From positions 1 through 64,000 of the forward strand of contig QKDO01000113.1 of the NCBI GenBank assembly GCA_003252075.1: a DNA stretch of 64,000 nt, written 5' to 3'. The notes under the pieces were generated by a model. That model saw nothing but the letters and a program-made list of their open reading frames with translations. It was not told the origin of the DNA and did not search any database. Source of the DNA: Nitrospirota bacterium. GTDB lineage: Bacteria; Nitrospirota; Thermodesulfovibrionia; Thermodesulfovibrionales; UBA6898. The position numbers were made by a program, and so were the translations under genes. How positions within the stretch are numbered: position 1 is the first letter of the stretch; every line of letters starts with the position of its first letter. This document shows positions 1 to 9,852 of the stretch, one piece after another.

Positions 1-784
1 AGAGAGGATCAAGCCCGAGAAGATCGCACGCTCCCTGCACTGCAGATCTCACGCGGATCGTTTCCTCATGCAAAATCATACAACAATCCGAGTCATTCGC
101 AAACTCTTTAAGGGTAGTTGCGACACCTCCGCGGGTGGGGTCTCTCATGACCCGGATATCTCTCGTCGCATCAAGCATAAGATCAACAAGGCTGTTCAGG
201 GGACAGACGTCGCTGAGAAGAGGGGGATCAAAGGTGATACCGCTTCTTTCTGCCATGACAGCAATGCCATGGTTGCCTATCGAGCCGCTTATGATCACCT
301 TGTCACCCGGCTTGATCCGTTTCGGAGAGAGCACGGTCTCCTCATGAACGAGGCCGACGCCAGCTGTGTTGATATAAATGCCGTCACCCTTTCCTCTTTC
401 GACGACCTTGGTATCCCCCGCAACGATTCGTACGCCAATCTGCTCGGAAACTCTCTTCATCGAAGCAAGAACCCGCTTAAGGTCTTCTAAGGGCAGCCCT
501 TCTTCGAGGATAAACCCTGCGGTCATATACAATGGTTTTGCTCCTGCCATAGCAAGGTCATTTACCGTTCCGCATATGGAGAGCAGACCGATATCGCCTC
601 CGGGGAAAAAATACGGCGAAACAACGTACGAATCCGTGGTAAGGGCAACCCTGCCGGTTGACTTCCAGGCAACAACAGCCGAGTCATGCAGAGTGCTCAA
701 ATCGAATGCGGGAACAAAAAAATCACTGATGAGCCGATGCATCAGTCGACCGCCACCACCGTGACTTAGCTGGACTCTATCCAC
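1..784 (-). CDS. hypE: Hydrogenase expression/formation protein HypE (partial, C-terminus outside window)
   Basis: Minus-strand reading from a GTG at 784: VDRVQLSHGGGGRLMHRLISDFFVPAF...AVVAWKSTGRVALTTDSYVVSPYFFPGGDIG...; typical HypE N-terminus; directly downstream of hypD. Not in the ORF track because it is open at the window edge. Confidence 0.9.
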   Translation of the reverse strand, partial: MDRVQLSHGGGGRLMHRLISDFFVPAFDLSTLHDSAVVAWKSTGRVALTTDSYVVSPYFFPGGDIGLLSICGTVNDLAMAGAKPLYMTAGFILEEGLPLEDLKRVLASMKRVSEQIGVRIVAGDTKVVERGKGDGIYINTAGVGLVHEETVLSPKRIKPGDKVIISGSIGNHGIAVMAERSGITFDPPLLSDVCPLNSLVDLMLDATRDIRVMRDPTRGGVATTLKEFANDSDCCMILHEETIRVRSAVQGACDLLGLDPL

Positions 785-805
785 AGTGCCATCCTTTAAG
801 CACTA

Positions 806-1885
806 TCAGCACGTAGGGTCCTTATGGTGAAAAAACGAATATTTATAATATGCGGCACAACTTCCTTCCGCGCTTACCATACACGCGCCTATGGGCCTGT
901 CCGGAGTGCACTCACTTCCGAAAAGCGCACAATCAGCAGGAATCTTGATCCCTTTCAGCACATCTCCGCACGAACATGCCACCGGCTCCTGACCGTCGGG
1001 GACTGTGACCGGTGCTATGTGCATAATGTCGCGATGCCGGTACTCTTCCCGCAGCCGAAGGCCGCTCGAAGGTATCATGCCGATTCCTCTCCAGTATGCG
1101 TCTTCAGGCTCAAAGAACCGATGGAGGAGCGACACGGCCTTCGGGTTGCCATCATCCTTGACAACCCTGGTGTATTCGTTTTCAACGAACGCCTTGCCTT
1201 GCACTATCTGACGTGCCAGCATCAGTATGCCGTGAAGAATATCAGCGGCATCAAACCCCGTTACTACAGCGGGCATTTTATAGTCACGAACAAGGAAATC
1301 ATAAGGCCTCAGGCCGATGATGGTCGTTACATGTCCGGGAAGAATAAAGCCGTCAATGCGGATACCAGGGTCATCGAGAAGACTTCTGAGAGCCGGAGGA
1401 ACGGTCTTGTGCACCGAATAGATAACGAAGTTGTCGACCTTTCTGGAGTCCGCCTCAGCCAGTGTACCTGCGACCAAAGGGGATGTTGTTTCAAAGCCGG
1501 CTGCAAAGAATACGATTTTTTTTCTACGATTGACTTCGGCGAGTCTCAGGGCGTCGAGGGGAGAATATACGATCCTTATATCACAGCCTTCTGCTTTAGC
1601 ATCGGACAGGGACTCCCTGTCGCCGGGAACCCTCATCATATCCCCGAATGTTGTGATGATAATATCTTTTTGTTTTGCCAGCGCTATGATAGTGTCAACA
1701 TCCCTGACTGATGTAACACAGACGGGACAGCCGGGTCCGCTCAGAAGCCTGACTTCAGGAGGAAGCAGGTCGCGAATACCGTGCTTGAATATGGCAACCG
1801 TGTGTGTTCCGCAAACCTCCATAAGCCTCAGCGGCTTTCCTGCAGAAGAAACAAGATCACGTATGGCTTTGACCATCTCGATCAT
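806..1885 (-). CDS. hypD: Hydrogenase maturation protein HypD
   Basis: 359 aa; MEVCGTHT, GPGCPVCVT and GFETTSP motifs characteristic of HypD. Confidence 0.96.
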   Translation of the reverse strand: MIEMVKAIRDLVSSAGKPLRLMEVCGTHTVAIFKHGIRDLLPPEVRLLSGPGCPVCVTSVRDVDTIIALAKQKDIIITTFGDMMRVPGDRESLSDAKAEGCDIRIVYSPLDALRLAEVNRRKKIVFFAAGFETTSPLVAGTLAEADSRKVDNFVIYSVHKTVPPALRSLLDDPGIRIDGFILPGHVTTIIGLRPYDFLVRDYKMPAVVTGFDAADILHGILMLARQIVQGKAFVENEYTRVVKDDGNPKAVSLLHRFFEPEDAYWRGIGMIPSSGLRLREEYRHRDIMHIAPVTVPDGQEPVACSCGDVLKGIKIPADCALFGSECTPDRPIGACMVSAEGSCAAYYKYSFFHHKDPTC

Positions 1886-4236
1886 GACATTGCGCCATCC
1901 TTCATCATCTCCCGTGCAAGATATGCCTGGCCCAGTGATATGCCGGCATCGTTACAGGGAACGTGTTCATTTGTGTAGACGGAAAGATTTTCCCTAAGCA
2001 GCCTGCTCAATGCTCTTTCCGTCAGATAACGGTTCTGAAATACTCCTCCACTCAGCGCTATCACTTTGATATTATTCATTAATGCCAGTTTTAACACAAC
2101 CCTTGTAATGGCATCAACTACCGCATTATGAAACTTTGAAGCCATGATTCTTTTTCCGGTATTCCTCCGCAGGTCATCGACCAGAGCGCGTATCGTACAG
2201 AAAAAATCCACTTCAATGGTAGTGCCGAAATGCATATCCACCGGATATGCATCGTCAATATCGTCGGCTGTCAAAGATTCGAGGGCCATGGAGGCCTCTC
2301 CCTCAAATGTATTGCGGTCACCCACACCCATAATGGCCGCTGCGGCATCGAAAAGTCTCCCTGCTCCGGATGATAGCGGAGAAAAATCCCTGTTATCAGC
2401 GAGCATAATCACATCCTCTAATCTCTTTCTGCCATATTTTTCAAGTAGCCCCGTAGGGCCGATATTGCAGATGATTTCATCAGCACCATATGCATCTTTC
2501 AGGTAGCTTACCGCTGTTCTCCATGGCTCCCGTATGGCCATCTCTCCCCCCGGAAGCGGAACCTGTTTGAGATGGCCCGCGCGAATGAACCGGTGGGTAT
2601 CCGCTATAAGAAATTCTCCGCCCCAGAGTGTCCCGTCAGAGCCATATCCCGTGCCATCAAAGGCGACGCCTATAACCTTATGCTTCAATCCATGCTCTGC
2701 CATGACAGAGCCGATATGTGCGTAATGATGCTGCAGTCCGAGAGATGAAAGTCCCTTCTTCATGGCATGTTCCAGCGCCCAGGATGATGAAAGATACCGC
2801 GGATGGAGGTCGCATGCAACAAGCTCCGGTTCGGCACGATAGACGGAAGTCAGGTTCCTGAGCGTCTTTTCGAAGAACTGCATGGTCTCAAAGTTTTCCA
2901 TATCTCCGATATGTTGACTCAGAATCGCGTATCTTCCCCTCGTCAGGGCAAAGGTATTCTTGATATCAGCACCACATCCGAGAACAACCGGTCCGTCATC
3001 GGGCAGTGGAACAGGTTCGGGTGCATATCCGCGCGATCGCCGTATGAAAGAAGTTGATGCGACATGACGTTCCGAACCACTGATTAGAGGGCTCATGACG
3101 CGCAGAACAGAATCATCTACCCGCATGAAGATGTCACGATCATGAACGAGAAATGCGTCAACAATAGGGGAAAGTTTCTGAACTGCTTCCTCGTTCGTTC
3201 CAATGATCGGCTCCTCGCCTAGGTTTCCGCTCGTCATGACAAGAGCACGGTAACTCGATTCCACTGCTGACTTACCGGTACTGGCAAACAACAGATAATG
3301 GAGCGGGGTATACGGCAGCATGAAACCCAGGTAAGCATTGCCCGGCGCCACCGCATCGGGCAGCATACAGGTAGCAGCCTTTCTGAGAATTACGATCGGT
3401 CGCTGATAAGACGTTATAAGCAGCTCTTCTTCCGGGGTCACCGTGCAGCATTCCCTTATGAACGCGAAGTCCGGCGACATGATTGCAAAGGGCTTATTGC
3501 TTCTTCTCTTCCGCTGCCTGAGCAGCATGACCGCATCATGGTTCATGGCGTCGCAGGCAATATGGAAGCCTCCCAGGCCCTTGATCGCGACAATCTTCCC
3601 CTCCTGCATGAGTCCCACCGCGCGCTCAATGGCATCGGAACAGTCCACCACCTTTCCCTGAGCATTCAGCAGAGTGACCCTGGGTCCACATACCGAACAG
3701 GCGTTAGGTTGTGCATGGAACCTTCGGTTCGTTGGGTCGTGATATTCTGATGAACAGGCATCGCAGAGGGCAAAGGCCTGCATGGTAGTGTTTTTCCGGT
3801 CATACGGGACCGACTGGGTTATGGAAAACCGTGGTCCGCAGCTCGTGCAGTTGATGAACGGATAACGATATCTCCTGTCACCTTCTGCGAAGAGCTCCTG
3901 AAGACAGGCTTCACAGACCGCTATATCCGGAGAAAGGAGCGTGAAACTACCAATGTCCCTGCTCGTACGAATGAAGAAATCAGTTAAATCGCTCGGGTCG
4001 GATGGCCTGATTTCGACCCTTTCAATGCGGGAGAGCGGTGGCGCCTCCCGGCGGATACGATCGATAAAAAGGTCGAGGCCAGTTCCTTCCGCATATATGA
4101 TAACACCCTCAGACGTATTGGAAACAAATCCGCGCACACCGAGTTGCCGTGCGAGGTTATAAATGAATGGTCTGAATCCGACACCCTGAACAATTCCCTC
4201 AATGGTTATGCTTATGCATTCCGTATGCTGACCCAC
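1882..4236 (-). CDS. hypF: Carbamoyltransferase HypF
   Basis: 784 aa; N-terminal acylphosphatase domain (EGIVQGVGFRPFIYNLA), zinc fingers (CEACLQE..CTSCGPRFSI, CDACSSEY..CSVCGP), C-terminal carbamoyltransferase domain. Confidence 0.96.
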   Translation of the reverse strand: MGQHTECISITIEGIVQGVGFRPFIYNLARQLGVRGFVSNTSEGVIIYAEGTGLDLFIDRIRREAPPLSRIERVEIRPSDPSDLTDFFIRTSRDIGSFTLLSPDIAVCEACLQELFAEGDRRYRYPFINCTSCGPRFSITQSVPYDRKNTTMQAFALCDACSSEYHDPTNRRFHAQPNACSVCGPRVTLLNAQGKVVDCSDAIERAVGLMQEGKIVAIKGLGGFHIACDAMNHDAVMLLRQRKRRSNKPFAIMSPDFAFIRECCTVTPEEELLITSYQRPIVILRKAATCMLPDAVAPGNAYLGFMLPYTPLHYLLFASTGKSAVESSYRALVMTSGNLGEEPIIGTNEEAVQKLSPIVDAFLVHDRDIFMRVDDSVLRVMSPLISGSERHVASTSFIRRSRGYAPEPVPLPDDGPVVLGCGADIKNTFALTRGRYAILSQHIGDMENFETMQFFEKTLRNLTSVYRAEPELVACDLHPRYLSSSWALEHAMKKGLSSLGLQHHYAHIGSVMAEHGLKHKVIGVAFDGTGYGSDGTLWGGEFLIADTHRFIRAGHLKQVPLPGGEMAIREPWRTAVSYLKDAYGADEIICNIGPTGLLEKYGRKRLEDVIMLADNRDFSPLSSGAGRLFDAAAAIMGVGDRNTFEGEASMALESLTADDIDDAYPVDMHFGTTIEVDFFCTIRALVDDLRRNTGKRIMASKFHNAVVDAITRVVLKLALMNNIKVIALSGGVFQNRYLTERALSRLLRENLSVYTNEHVPCNDAGISLGQAYLAREMMKDGAMS

Positions 4237-4287
4237 TATTGTATATTATACCCAATTTTCCCTCTGTGGTGCCGGGCAGTGAAACAG

Positions 4288-4977
4288 TTATGTGAGCAGC
4301 ACATAGATTGCCCCGAGTCCGCCGTCATTTCCCCGGGCGCTGGAGAACCCAATGACATGTTTCCGGTAGCAGGAGGAAAGAAATGTGACCACAGCATTCT
4401 TCAGGACAGGCCCATTCGGGGACCTGAGTCCCCTGCCATGGATGATCTTAATGCATCGATACCCGCGAAGTTTTGCCTCCGCAAGAAATGATCGCAGCGC
4501 GTTCTCTGCTTCATCGAGAACAAGGCCATGCAAATCAATGCTGTCCTGAACGGAGAACTTACCCCTATGGAGTTCTTTGATGAGTTCGCGGCTATATTTA
4601 GGATTAACCCATTCAACAAATTCCTGAGTATCCGCCAGTCTGATCGTCAGCTTCCCGCTGATAATCCCTTCAAGCTCAGCCAGTCCCTTATCTCTCAGTC
4701 GCTGGCTTTTTTGCGGGATTGATAACCGCCGTCTTCGTACGGCCATCTCCCGAAACTCGCGAATCTCACGTACTTCCTTCATAGCATCACGAAAGACGTC
4801 ATCTTCGCTCTTTCGTTGCGGCATGAGCGTTTCCGTCACGACCGATCGGGAAAGCACAACAGTGTTCTGGTAATATCTATCTAGATTTTTGAACGGCCTG
4901 TTCGCGAAGATTTCGGGAACATCCGGCATGCTCCGTCTCCCTGTCTTCCTTTTCTTCATATGACGTCTCCGTGACAA
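4288..4977 (-). CDS. Smr/MutS2 C-terminal domain protein
   Basis: 229 aa; DLHGLVLDEAENALRSFL...IKIIHGRGLRSPNGPVLK is the Smr domain signature. Confidence 0.85.
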   Translation of the reverse strand: MSRRRHMKKRKTGRRSMPDVPEIFANRPFKNLDRYYQNTVVLSRSVVTETLMPQRKSEDDVFRDAMKEVREIREFREMAVRRRRLSIPQKSQRLRDKGLAELEGIISGKLTIRLADTQEFVEWVNPKYSRELIKELHRGKFSVQDSIDLHGLVLDEAENALRSFLAEAKLRGYRCIKIIHGRGLRSPNGPVLKNAVVTFLSSCYRKHVIGFSSARGNDGGLGAIYVLLT

Positions 4978-5007
4978 TAGCGTCTCAAGGTAATGCTCAT
5001 GAGCAGG

Positions 5008-5658
5008 CTAGCTATGCTTCGGTATGAGTTCCTTCAGCCATGCAATCCATTCGGACAGACCCTGCCCCGTCTTGCATGAGACCTCGAATATTTTAAGCTT
5101 TGGGTTGAGCAAAGATGCGTCCCTACGGATCTTTGCCAGGTCAACATCAAGATAGGGTGCAAGATCTATCTTATTGAGGATCAGTGCAGACGACTCCTGA
5201 AACATGAGAGGATATTTGAGCGGTTTGTCATGCCCTTCGGCAATACTGAGTACCATGACCTTCACGTTTTCTCCCAAATTGAACTCCGCGGGACATACAA
5301 GATTGCCCACATTTTCGATAACGAGCAGGTCGAGATCCTGCAGCGGCAGATCGCCAAGCACCTCATAGATCATATTGGCATCCAGGTGGCAGGCTCCTCC
5401 CGTGTTTATCTGGACAACAGGAGCACCGCAGCCCGCTATTCTCTCGGCATCGTCACTACCGGCTATATCACCCTCAATGACGCCGATCCTGAGTCCCGTC
5501 GCCGGGGTAAGGGTTTTTTCGAGTACGGATGTCTTACCCGCTCCTGGGCCGCTCATGAGGTTGATGACATAAAGCCCCGCATTGTCAAAAAAACGTCTGT
5601 TCTCATTCGCAATGCGCTCGTTCGCCTCAAGGATCTTCGTCACGACCTTAACCTTCAT
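5008..5658 (-). CDS. hypB: Hydrogenase nickel incorporation GTPase HypB
   Basis: 216 aa; NLMSGPGAGKTSVLEKT P-loop, VIEGDIAGSDDAERI, NKIDLAPYLDVD; no N-terminal His-rich stretch. Confidence 0.95.
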   Translation of the reverse strand: MKVKVVTKILEANERIANENRRFFDNAGLYVINLMSGPGAGKTSVLEKTLTPATGLRIGVIEGDIAGSDDAERIAGCGAPVVQINTGGACHLDANMIYEVLGDLPLQDLDLLVIENVGNLVCPAEFNLGENVKVMVLSIAEGHDKPLKYPLMFQESSALILNKIDLAPYLDVDLAKIRRDASLLNPKLKIFEVSCKTGQGLSEWIAWLKELIPKHS

Positions 5659-5996
5659 GAAACCTCCATATCGATGATATCCATCTCTTTTCCCGAAACC
5701 ATCCTAAAAGAACCTCCTCCACAATGCGGGCAGAAAAGGATATAGACTTCCTGAACGATAAAATCACTCTTGCATTCATTGCACCTTCCCGATACCGGAA
5801 CTTCTTCTATATGCAAAACTGCTCCCTCAGCAATGGACTCAGCCTTAATGGCATCGAAGGCAAAAAAAAGGGCGTCAGACATAATCCCTGACGCCCTGCC
5901 GATCCGAATATTAACGGCTTCTATTCTGGTATGTCCGCTCTTAAGGCACTGTTCAGAAATGATATCGATGATATTCTGCGCAATGGATAGCTCATG
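5655..5996 (-). CDS. hypA: Hydrogenase nickel incorporation protein HypA
   Basis: MHELSIAQNIIDI start inside the longer ORF 5655..6122; zinc site CNEC...CPHC. Confidence 0.93.
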   Translation of the reverse strand, partial: HELSIAQNIIDIISEQCLKSGHTRIEAVNIRIGRASGIMSDALFFAFDAIKAESIAEGAVLHIEEVPVSGRCNECKSDFIVQEVYILFCPHCGGGSFRMVSGKEMDIIDMEVS

Positions 5997-6000
5997 CATC

Positions 6001-6309
6001 TTATCCCTTCGCGTACTTCTCCTTTTCTTTTTCATATGCCTCTTTGCCGGCTTCAACAGCAGATTTGATAAGGGATTTCTTCTCTTCATAATATCCTTTG
6101 CCATCGTCCATCGCGCCGGCAACCTTTTCCCTTGTTTCGTCGATATACTTGTTCGTTTTTTCTTTTACCTCATCGGCAAGATCCTTAATCTTCCGGCGGG
6201 TTTCGGCTCCGGACTGCGGAGCGAGCAGCAACGCAAGTCCTGCACCCACAACGCCTCCCAAAAGAAATGACAACAATATCGAAGCTGGTCCGTATCCTTC
6301 CTCTCTCAT
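6001..6309 (-). CDS. YtxH domain-containing protein
   Basis: 102 aa; single N-terminal TM helix (FLLGGVVGAGLALLLAPQSGAETR) followed by a charged coiled region. Confidence 0.75.
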   Translation of the reverse strand: MREEGYGPASILLSFLLGGVVGAGLALLLAPQSGAETRRKIKDLADEVKEKTNKYIDETREKVAGAMDDGKGYYEEKKSLIKSAVEAGKEAYEKEKEKYAKG

Positions 6310-6689
6310 GATCCCTCTCCTTTTCTCATTAAATTAGCCATAAAATACGACAGGGCTGTCCCTATCCCGGCCTTTAAACTCTTTGTTCTGATGGTCAGGG
6401 AAGACGTGATGACATCTACTACGGAATTTACCGCACTGATCTTCTGCCCGATGCTCTGGATAGCACCGGAGAACTGACGAACGTCTTCGGTAATGGCATT
6501 TACATTATCTGTTATGCCTTTTATACTCCTGATAGTGGCCTGAAGCTCCTCAAGGGCAGGATTCAGCTGATGTTCTGTCGTATGACGCAGTGCTGCTACC
6601 GTGCGGCGAATCTCCAATACAAGGACGACGAGCACCGTTGCCAATACGACCATGACCCCTGCCATGACTCCAAATATGATCGTATACAT
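6306..6689 (-). CDS. DUF948-type membrane-anchored protein
   Basis: Probable start MYTIIFGVMAGVMVVLATVLVVLV inside ORF 6306..6806; TM helix plus helical region resembling DUF948; overlaps the YtxH gene. Confidence 0.65.
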   Translation of the reverse strand: MYTIIFGVMAGVMVVLATVLVVLVLEIRRTVAALRHTTEHQLNPALEELQATIRSIKGITDNVNAITEDVRQFSGAIQSIGQKISAVNSVVDVITSSLTIRTKSLKAGIGTALSYFMANLMRKGEGS

Positions 6690-6785
6690 CCTTCCTCCAA
6701 GGACATTATAGCACAGCTCCCAACGAAGAACACCCAATCTTTTTACGGGATGTATGTCCCCATAAATGGCTTTGTGGTATTCTTT

Positions 6786-7868
6786 ATGATAATGCATGAT
6801 GTGCACTACATGAAACGTGCCCTCTCACTAGCACGGAGAGCCGAGGGCATGACAAGCCCGAATCCTATGGTTGGAGCAGTCCTTGTCAAGAAGGGCAGGG
6901 TCATCTCTGAGGGTTATCATAAAAAAGCAGGTACCCCGCATGCAGAGGTGATCGCTATCGATGCGGCAGGCAACCAGGCAACTGGCTCAACCCTCTACGT
7001 GACTCTTGAGCCTTGCTGTCATAAGGATAAACGCACACCCCCCTGCACAGAAAAGATTATCGCTTCGGGGATCAAAAAAGTGATTATTGCGATGAAGGAT
7101 CCCAACCCAAAGGTTTCAGGGAGCGGCATACGGGAACTTGAAAAAGCTGGCATCGGGGTGGCTTGTGGGGTGCTCGAGGAGCAGGCGCGTACCTTGAACG
7201 AGGTTTATATAAAGCATATCACTACGGGAATGCCGTTCGTCGTCCTCAAGATTGCCATGACCCTTGATGGAAAAATTGCAACACCCCTTGGTGAATCCAA
7301 GTGGATCACCGGTGAACCTGCCCGCAGGGAGGTGCACCGTCTTCGCGGCAAGGTCGATGCAGTCCTGAGCGGTATCGGGACCGTCAAGGCAGACAACCCT
7401 CAACTGACCTGTAGAACAGGCAAAAGAAAAGACCCTGTGCGGGTCATCATAGACCCTGATTTTGAAATTTCACCCCAGGCACAGGTGCTGTCATGCCCGC
7501 CTCAGACTATACTCGTTACCAGAACAGTGTCTTCGTTACGAAAGAAGGAGGGATTGACAGAGAAAGGAGTTCTTTTCATTGAGCACGAACTGGACCGTAT
7601 CGACCTCAACAGACTAATGGAACGATTATGCGAAATGGGAATTACGTCCGTACTCATTGAAGGCGGTTCATCGCTGAATTCATCCTGCCTGGAGGCAGGC
7701 ATTGTCGACAAGGTGATATTTTATATCGCCCCGATGATCATCGGAGGAAAAGATTCTTTTCCTGCAGTGGGGGGTAGGATCTTCAGAGAGATCAACGAAG
7801 CATTCCGGTTAACGCGGTCTGTAGTTCGCCGCATTGGGGTTGATATTGTGGTTGAAGGATATCTTTGA
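6786..7868 (+). CDS. ribD: Riboflavin biosynthesis protein RibD (deaminase/reductase)
   Basis: PHAEVIAI..LEPCCHKDKRTPPCT deaminase motif; C-terminal reductase domain (MTLDGKIATPLGESKWIT). ORF 6570..7868 with internal start MIMHDVHYMKRAL. Confidence 0.94.
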   Translation: MIMHDVHYMKRALSLARRAEGMTSPNPMVGAVLVKKGRVISEGYHKKAGTPHAEVIAIDAAGNQATGSTLYVTLEPCCHKDKRTPPCTEKIIASGIKKVIIAMKDPNPKVSGSGIRELEKAGIGVACGVLEEQARTLNEVYIKHITTGMPFVVLKIAMTLDGKIATPLGESKWITGEPARREVHRLRGKVDAVLSGIGTVKADNPQLTCRTGKRKDPVRVIIDPDFEISPQAQVLSCPPQTILVTRTVSSLRKKEGLTEKGVLFIEHELDRIDLNRLMERLCEMGITSVLIEGGSSLNSSCLEAGIVDKVIFYIAPMIIGGKDSFPAVGGRIFREINEAFRLTRSVVRRIGVDIVVEGYL

Positions 7869-7940
7869 CGATTCTTCACGTAATCTTTATCTACTGCAAA
7901 AGAAATTTCCAACTTCGATGTTATTCTGATACAATGAACC

Positions 7941-8690
7941 ATGGCCGATAAGACAAAAATATCGCTTACTTCGAAGGTCTACCATGAGTTCAGCAGCAAC
8001 ATCTCCATAGACAACGTGACATATCATGTCCAGACCGAAGACATGGGTAAGAAAACCTACAAGATCATATCGAACATTTACCTGAAGGGCCAAATCGTTA
8101 AATCTAAGAAGTCCGACTATGCTCATCTGACCAAACTGAATGACTTTGACGCACGCCTGGCAGCGATGATGGAAAGACATCATAAATCAGTTATTGACTC
8201 CTTTGTCGAGGAACAGTCGAAGAAACACAGGGCAAAATCGGATTATTTCTCTGAAATCCAGCATTTACTGCGCAGGGGTAACAGTAGGCAAGCCCTCGAA
8301 ACGCTGAGAGAGGCACTTACCAAATTCCCTGCAGATCCCTTTCTCCTTTCTTATTATGGCTGTCTTCTTGCGGTCGTTGAGAATGATGTGCGTGAAGGCA
8401 TCAGAATCTGCGAAGAATCAATCAAATCACTTGATACCTCTATGCCGTTCGGAAGCGAGTTCTTCTACCCCGTATTCTATCTCAATCTCGGCAGGACATA
8501 TCTAAAAGGAAGAAAGAAGGTAGATGCAATTAAGGCATTTCAGGAAGGGCTGAGACACGACCCGGATAACAAGGACATCAAATGGGAAATGCAGAAACTT
8601 GGCGTCCGCAGGAAGCCACCGGTGCCCTTTCTCGACCGCAGCAATCCCATCAACAAATACATCGGCAAGCTGTTCAATAAGTCATCGTAA
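7941..8690 (+). CDS. Tetratricopeptide-like protein of unknown function
   Basis: 249 aa; C-terminal TPR-like repeats (NSRQALETLREALTKFPADPFLLSYYG, YLKGRKKVDAIKAFQEGLRHDPDN); N-terminal domain not recognised. Confidence 0.6.
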   Translation: MADKTKISLTSKVYHEFSSNISIDNVTYHVQTEDMGKKTYKIISNIYLKGQIVKSKKSDYAHLTKLNDFDARLAAMMERHHKSVIDSFVEEQSKKHRAKSDYFSEIQHLLRRGNSRQALETLREALTKFPADPFLLSYYGCLLAVVENDVREGIRICEESIKSLDTSMPFGSEFFYPVFYLNLGRTYLKGRKKVDAIKAFQEGLRHDPDNKDIKWEMQKLGVRRKPPVPFLDRSNPINKYIGKLFNKSS

Positions 8691-8831
8691 ACGTTATAGT
8701 AATTATGCAATCCTGGAAGTTCGTCATTGGGTTACCCCGTATCCCTTTCATTCTCAAGGAAAACAAAAAGATTGCCTCCTCCATCATAATACTCAGTTAT
8801 GAGAGGTAGTTTCAGTCTCTATAAATCTCTT

Positions 8832-8855
8832 GGACGTTGACATACAACAGTCAAC
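8832..8855. other. Inverted repeat (possible terminator or regulatory hairpin)
   Basis: ACGTTGAC-ATACAACA-GTCAACGT, 8-bp perfect stem in the convergent intergenic region; weak T tract. Confidence 0.4.
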
Positions 8856-8940
8856 GTTGTGTTATTCCATTGAAGGAGATGGACAACATATCCCTCAAAT
8901 GCCCAATTACTCCTGAACAGCGACTCGGATAATAAGCTGA

Positions 8941-9852
8941 TTATCCGGTTATGATTTCGTATATCTCTTTGTAACGGGCGATGGTCTTTTTTACGATATT
9001 ATCCGGGAGCTCGGGACCGGGATAGGTCTGCTTCCAGTCAAGGGTCAGGAGATAGTCTCTTACGATCTGCTTGTCATAGCTGTCCTGCCCTTTTCCGGGC
9101 TGGTAGGTCGTCGCTGACCAGAAACGTGAGGAGTCAGGGGTCAGCACTTCGTCGATCAAGATGAGCTCGTCATTGAACATGCCGAACTCGAACTTGGTGT
9201 CAGCAATGATAATTCCTTTTTTCTCGGCTAGGTCGCGCGCCCTCGTATAAACCTGTAGGCTCACGTCCCTGAGCCTCTCCCCAATCTCCTTGCCGACGAT
9301 ATGGACCATCTCTTCAAAAGAAATATTGATGTCATGTCCTTCATCAGCCTTTGTGCTTGGCGTAAAGATCGGCTCCGGTAGTTTTGAGGACTCTACAAAC
9401 CCGTCAGCAAGCTTCATGTTGCATACCGTGCCGCTATTTTTATATTCTTTCCAGCCCGATCCCGACAGGTAACCCCGCACAATACATTCCACCGAGATGG
9501 GCTTTGCCCTCTTCACGAGCATACTTCGGCCATCTAGCTGGTCTGCATATTTGTGGCAGATTGCAGGATAATCCCTGACTTCGGTCGCAATAATATGGTT
9601 CTTAATAATATCCTCCATCTGGCGGAACCAGTAGAGCGATATCTGCGTCAGCACCCTGCCTTTTCCAGGAATCCCGTTTGGCAGGACTACATCAAAGGCA
9701 GATATCCGGTCTGATGCGACCAGAAGGAGGTTATTATCAACCTCGTATATGTCGCGAACCTTTCCCTTTCTCAGGAACCTGATATCTGGCATGTCAGTCT
9801 GCAACAGGACGTCTTTCATCATATTCACCTCACGTCGTTTTTGGACATTCAT
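8941..9852 (-). CDS. purC: Phosphoribosylaminoimidazole-succinocarboxamide synthase
   Basis: SAICAR synthetase motifs ([40 protein letters not shown]). Confidence 0.96.
   Translation of the reverse strand: MNVQKRREVNMMKDVLLQTDMPDIRFLRKGKVRDIYEVDNNLLLVASDRISAFDVVLPNGIPGKGRVLTQISLYWFRQMEDIIKNHIIATEVRDYPAICHKYADQLDGRSMLVKRAKPISVECIVRGYLSGSGWKEYKNSGTVCNMKLADGFVESSKLPEPIFTPSTKADEGHDINISFEEMVHIVGKEIGERLRDVSLQVYTRARDLAEKKGIIIADTKFEFGMFNDELILIDEVLTPDSSRFWSATTYQPGKGQDSYDKQIVRDYLLTLDWKQTYPGPELPDNIVKKTIARYKEIYEIITG

Noticed and set aside
824-1711. 295-aa plus-strand ORF opposite hypD
   Set aside because: Antisense to a well-supported gene; no family signature.
6690-6785. Possible FMN riboswitch before ribD
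   Set aside because: None of the RFN consensus blocks could be found.
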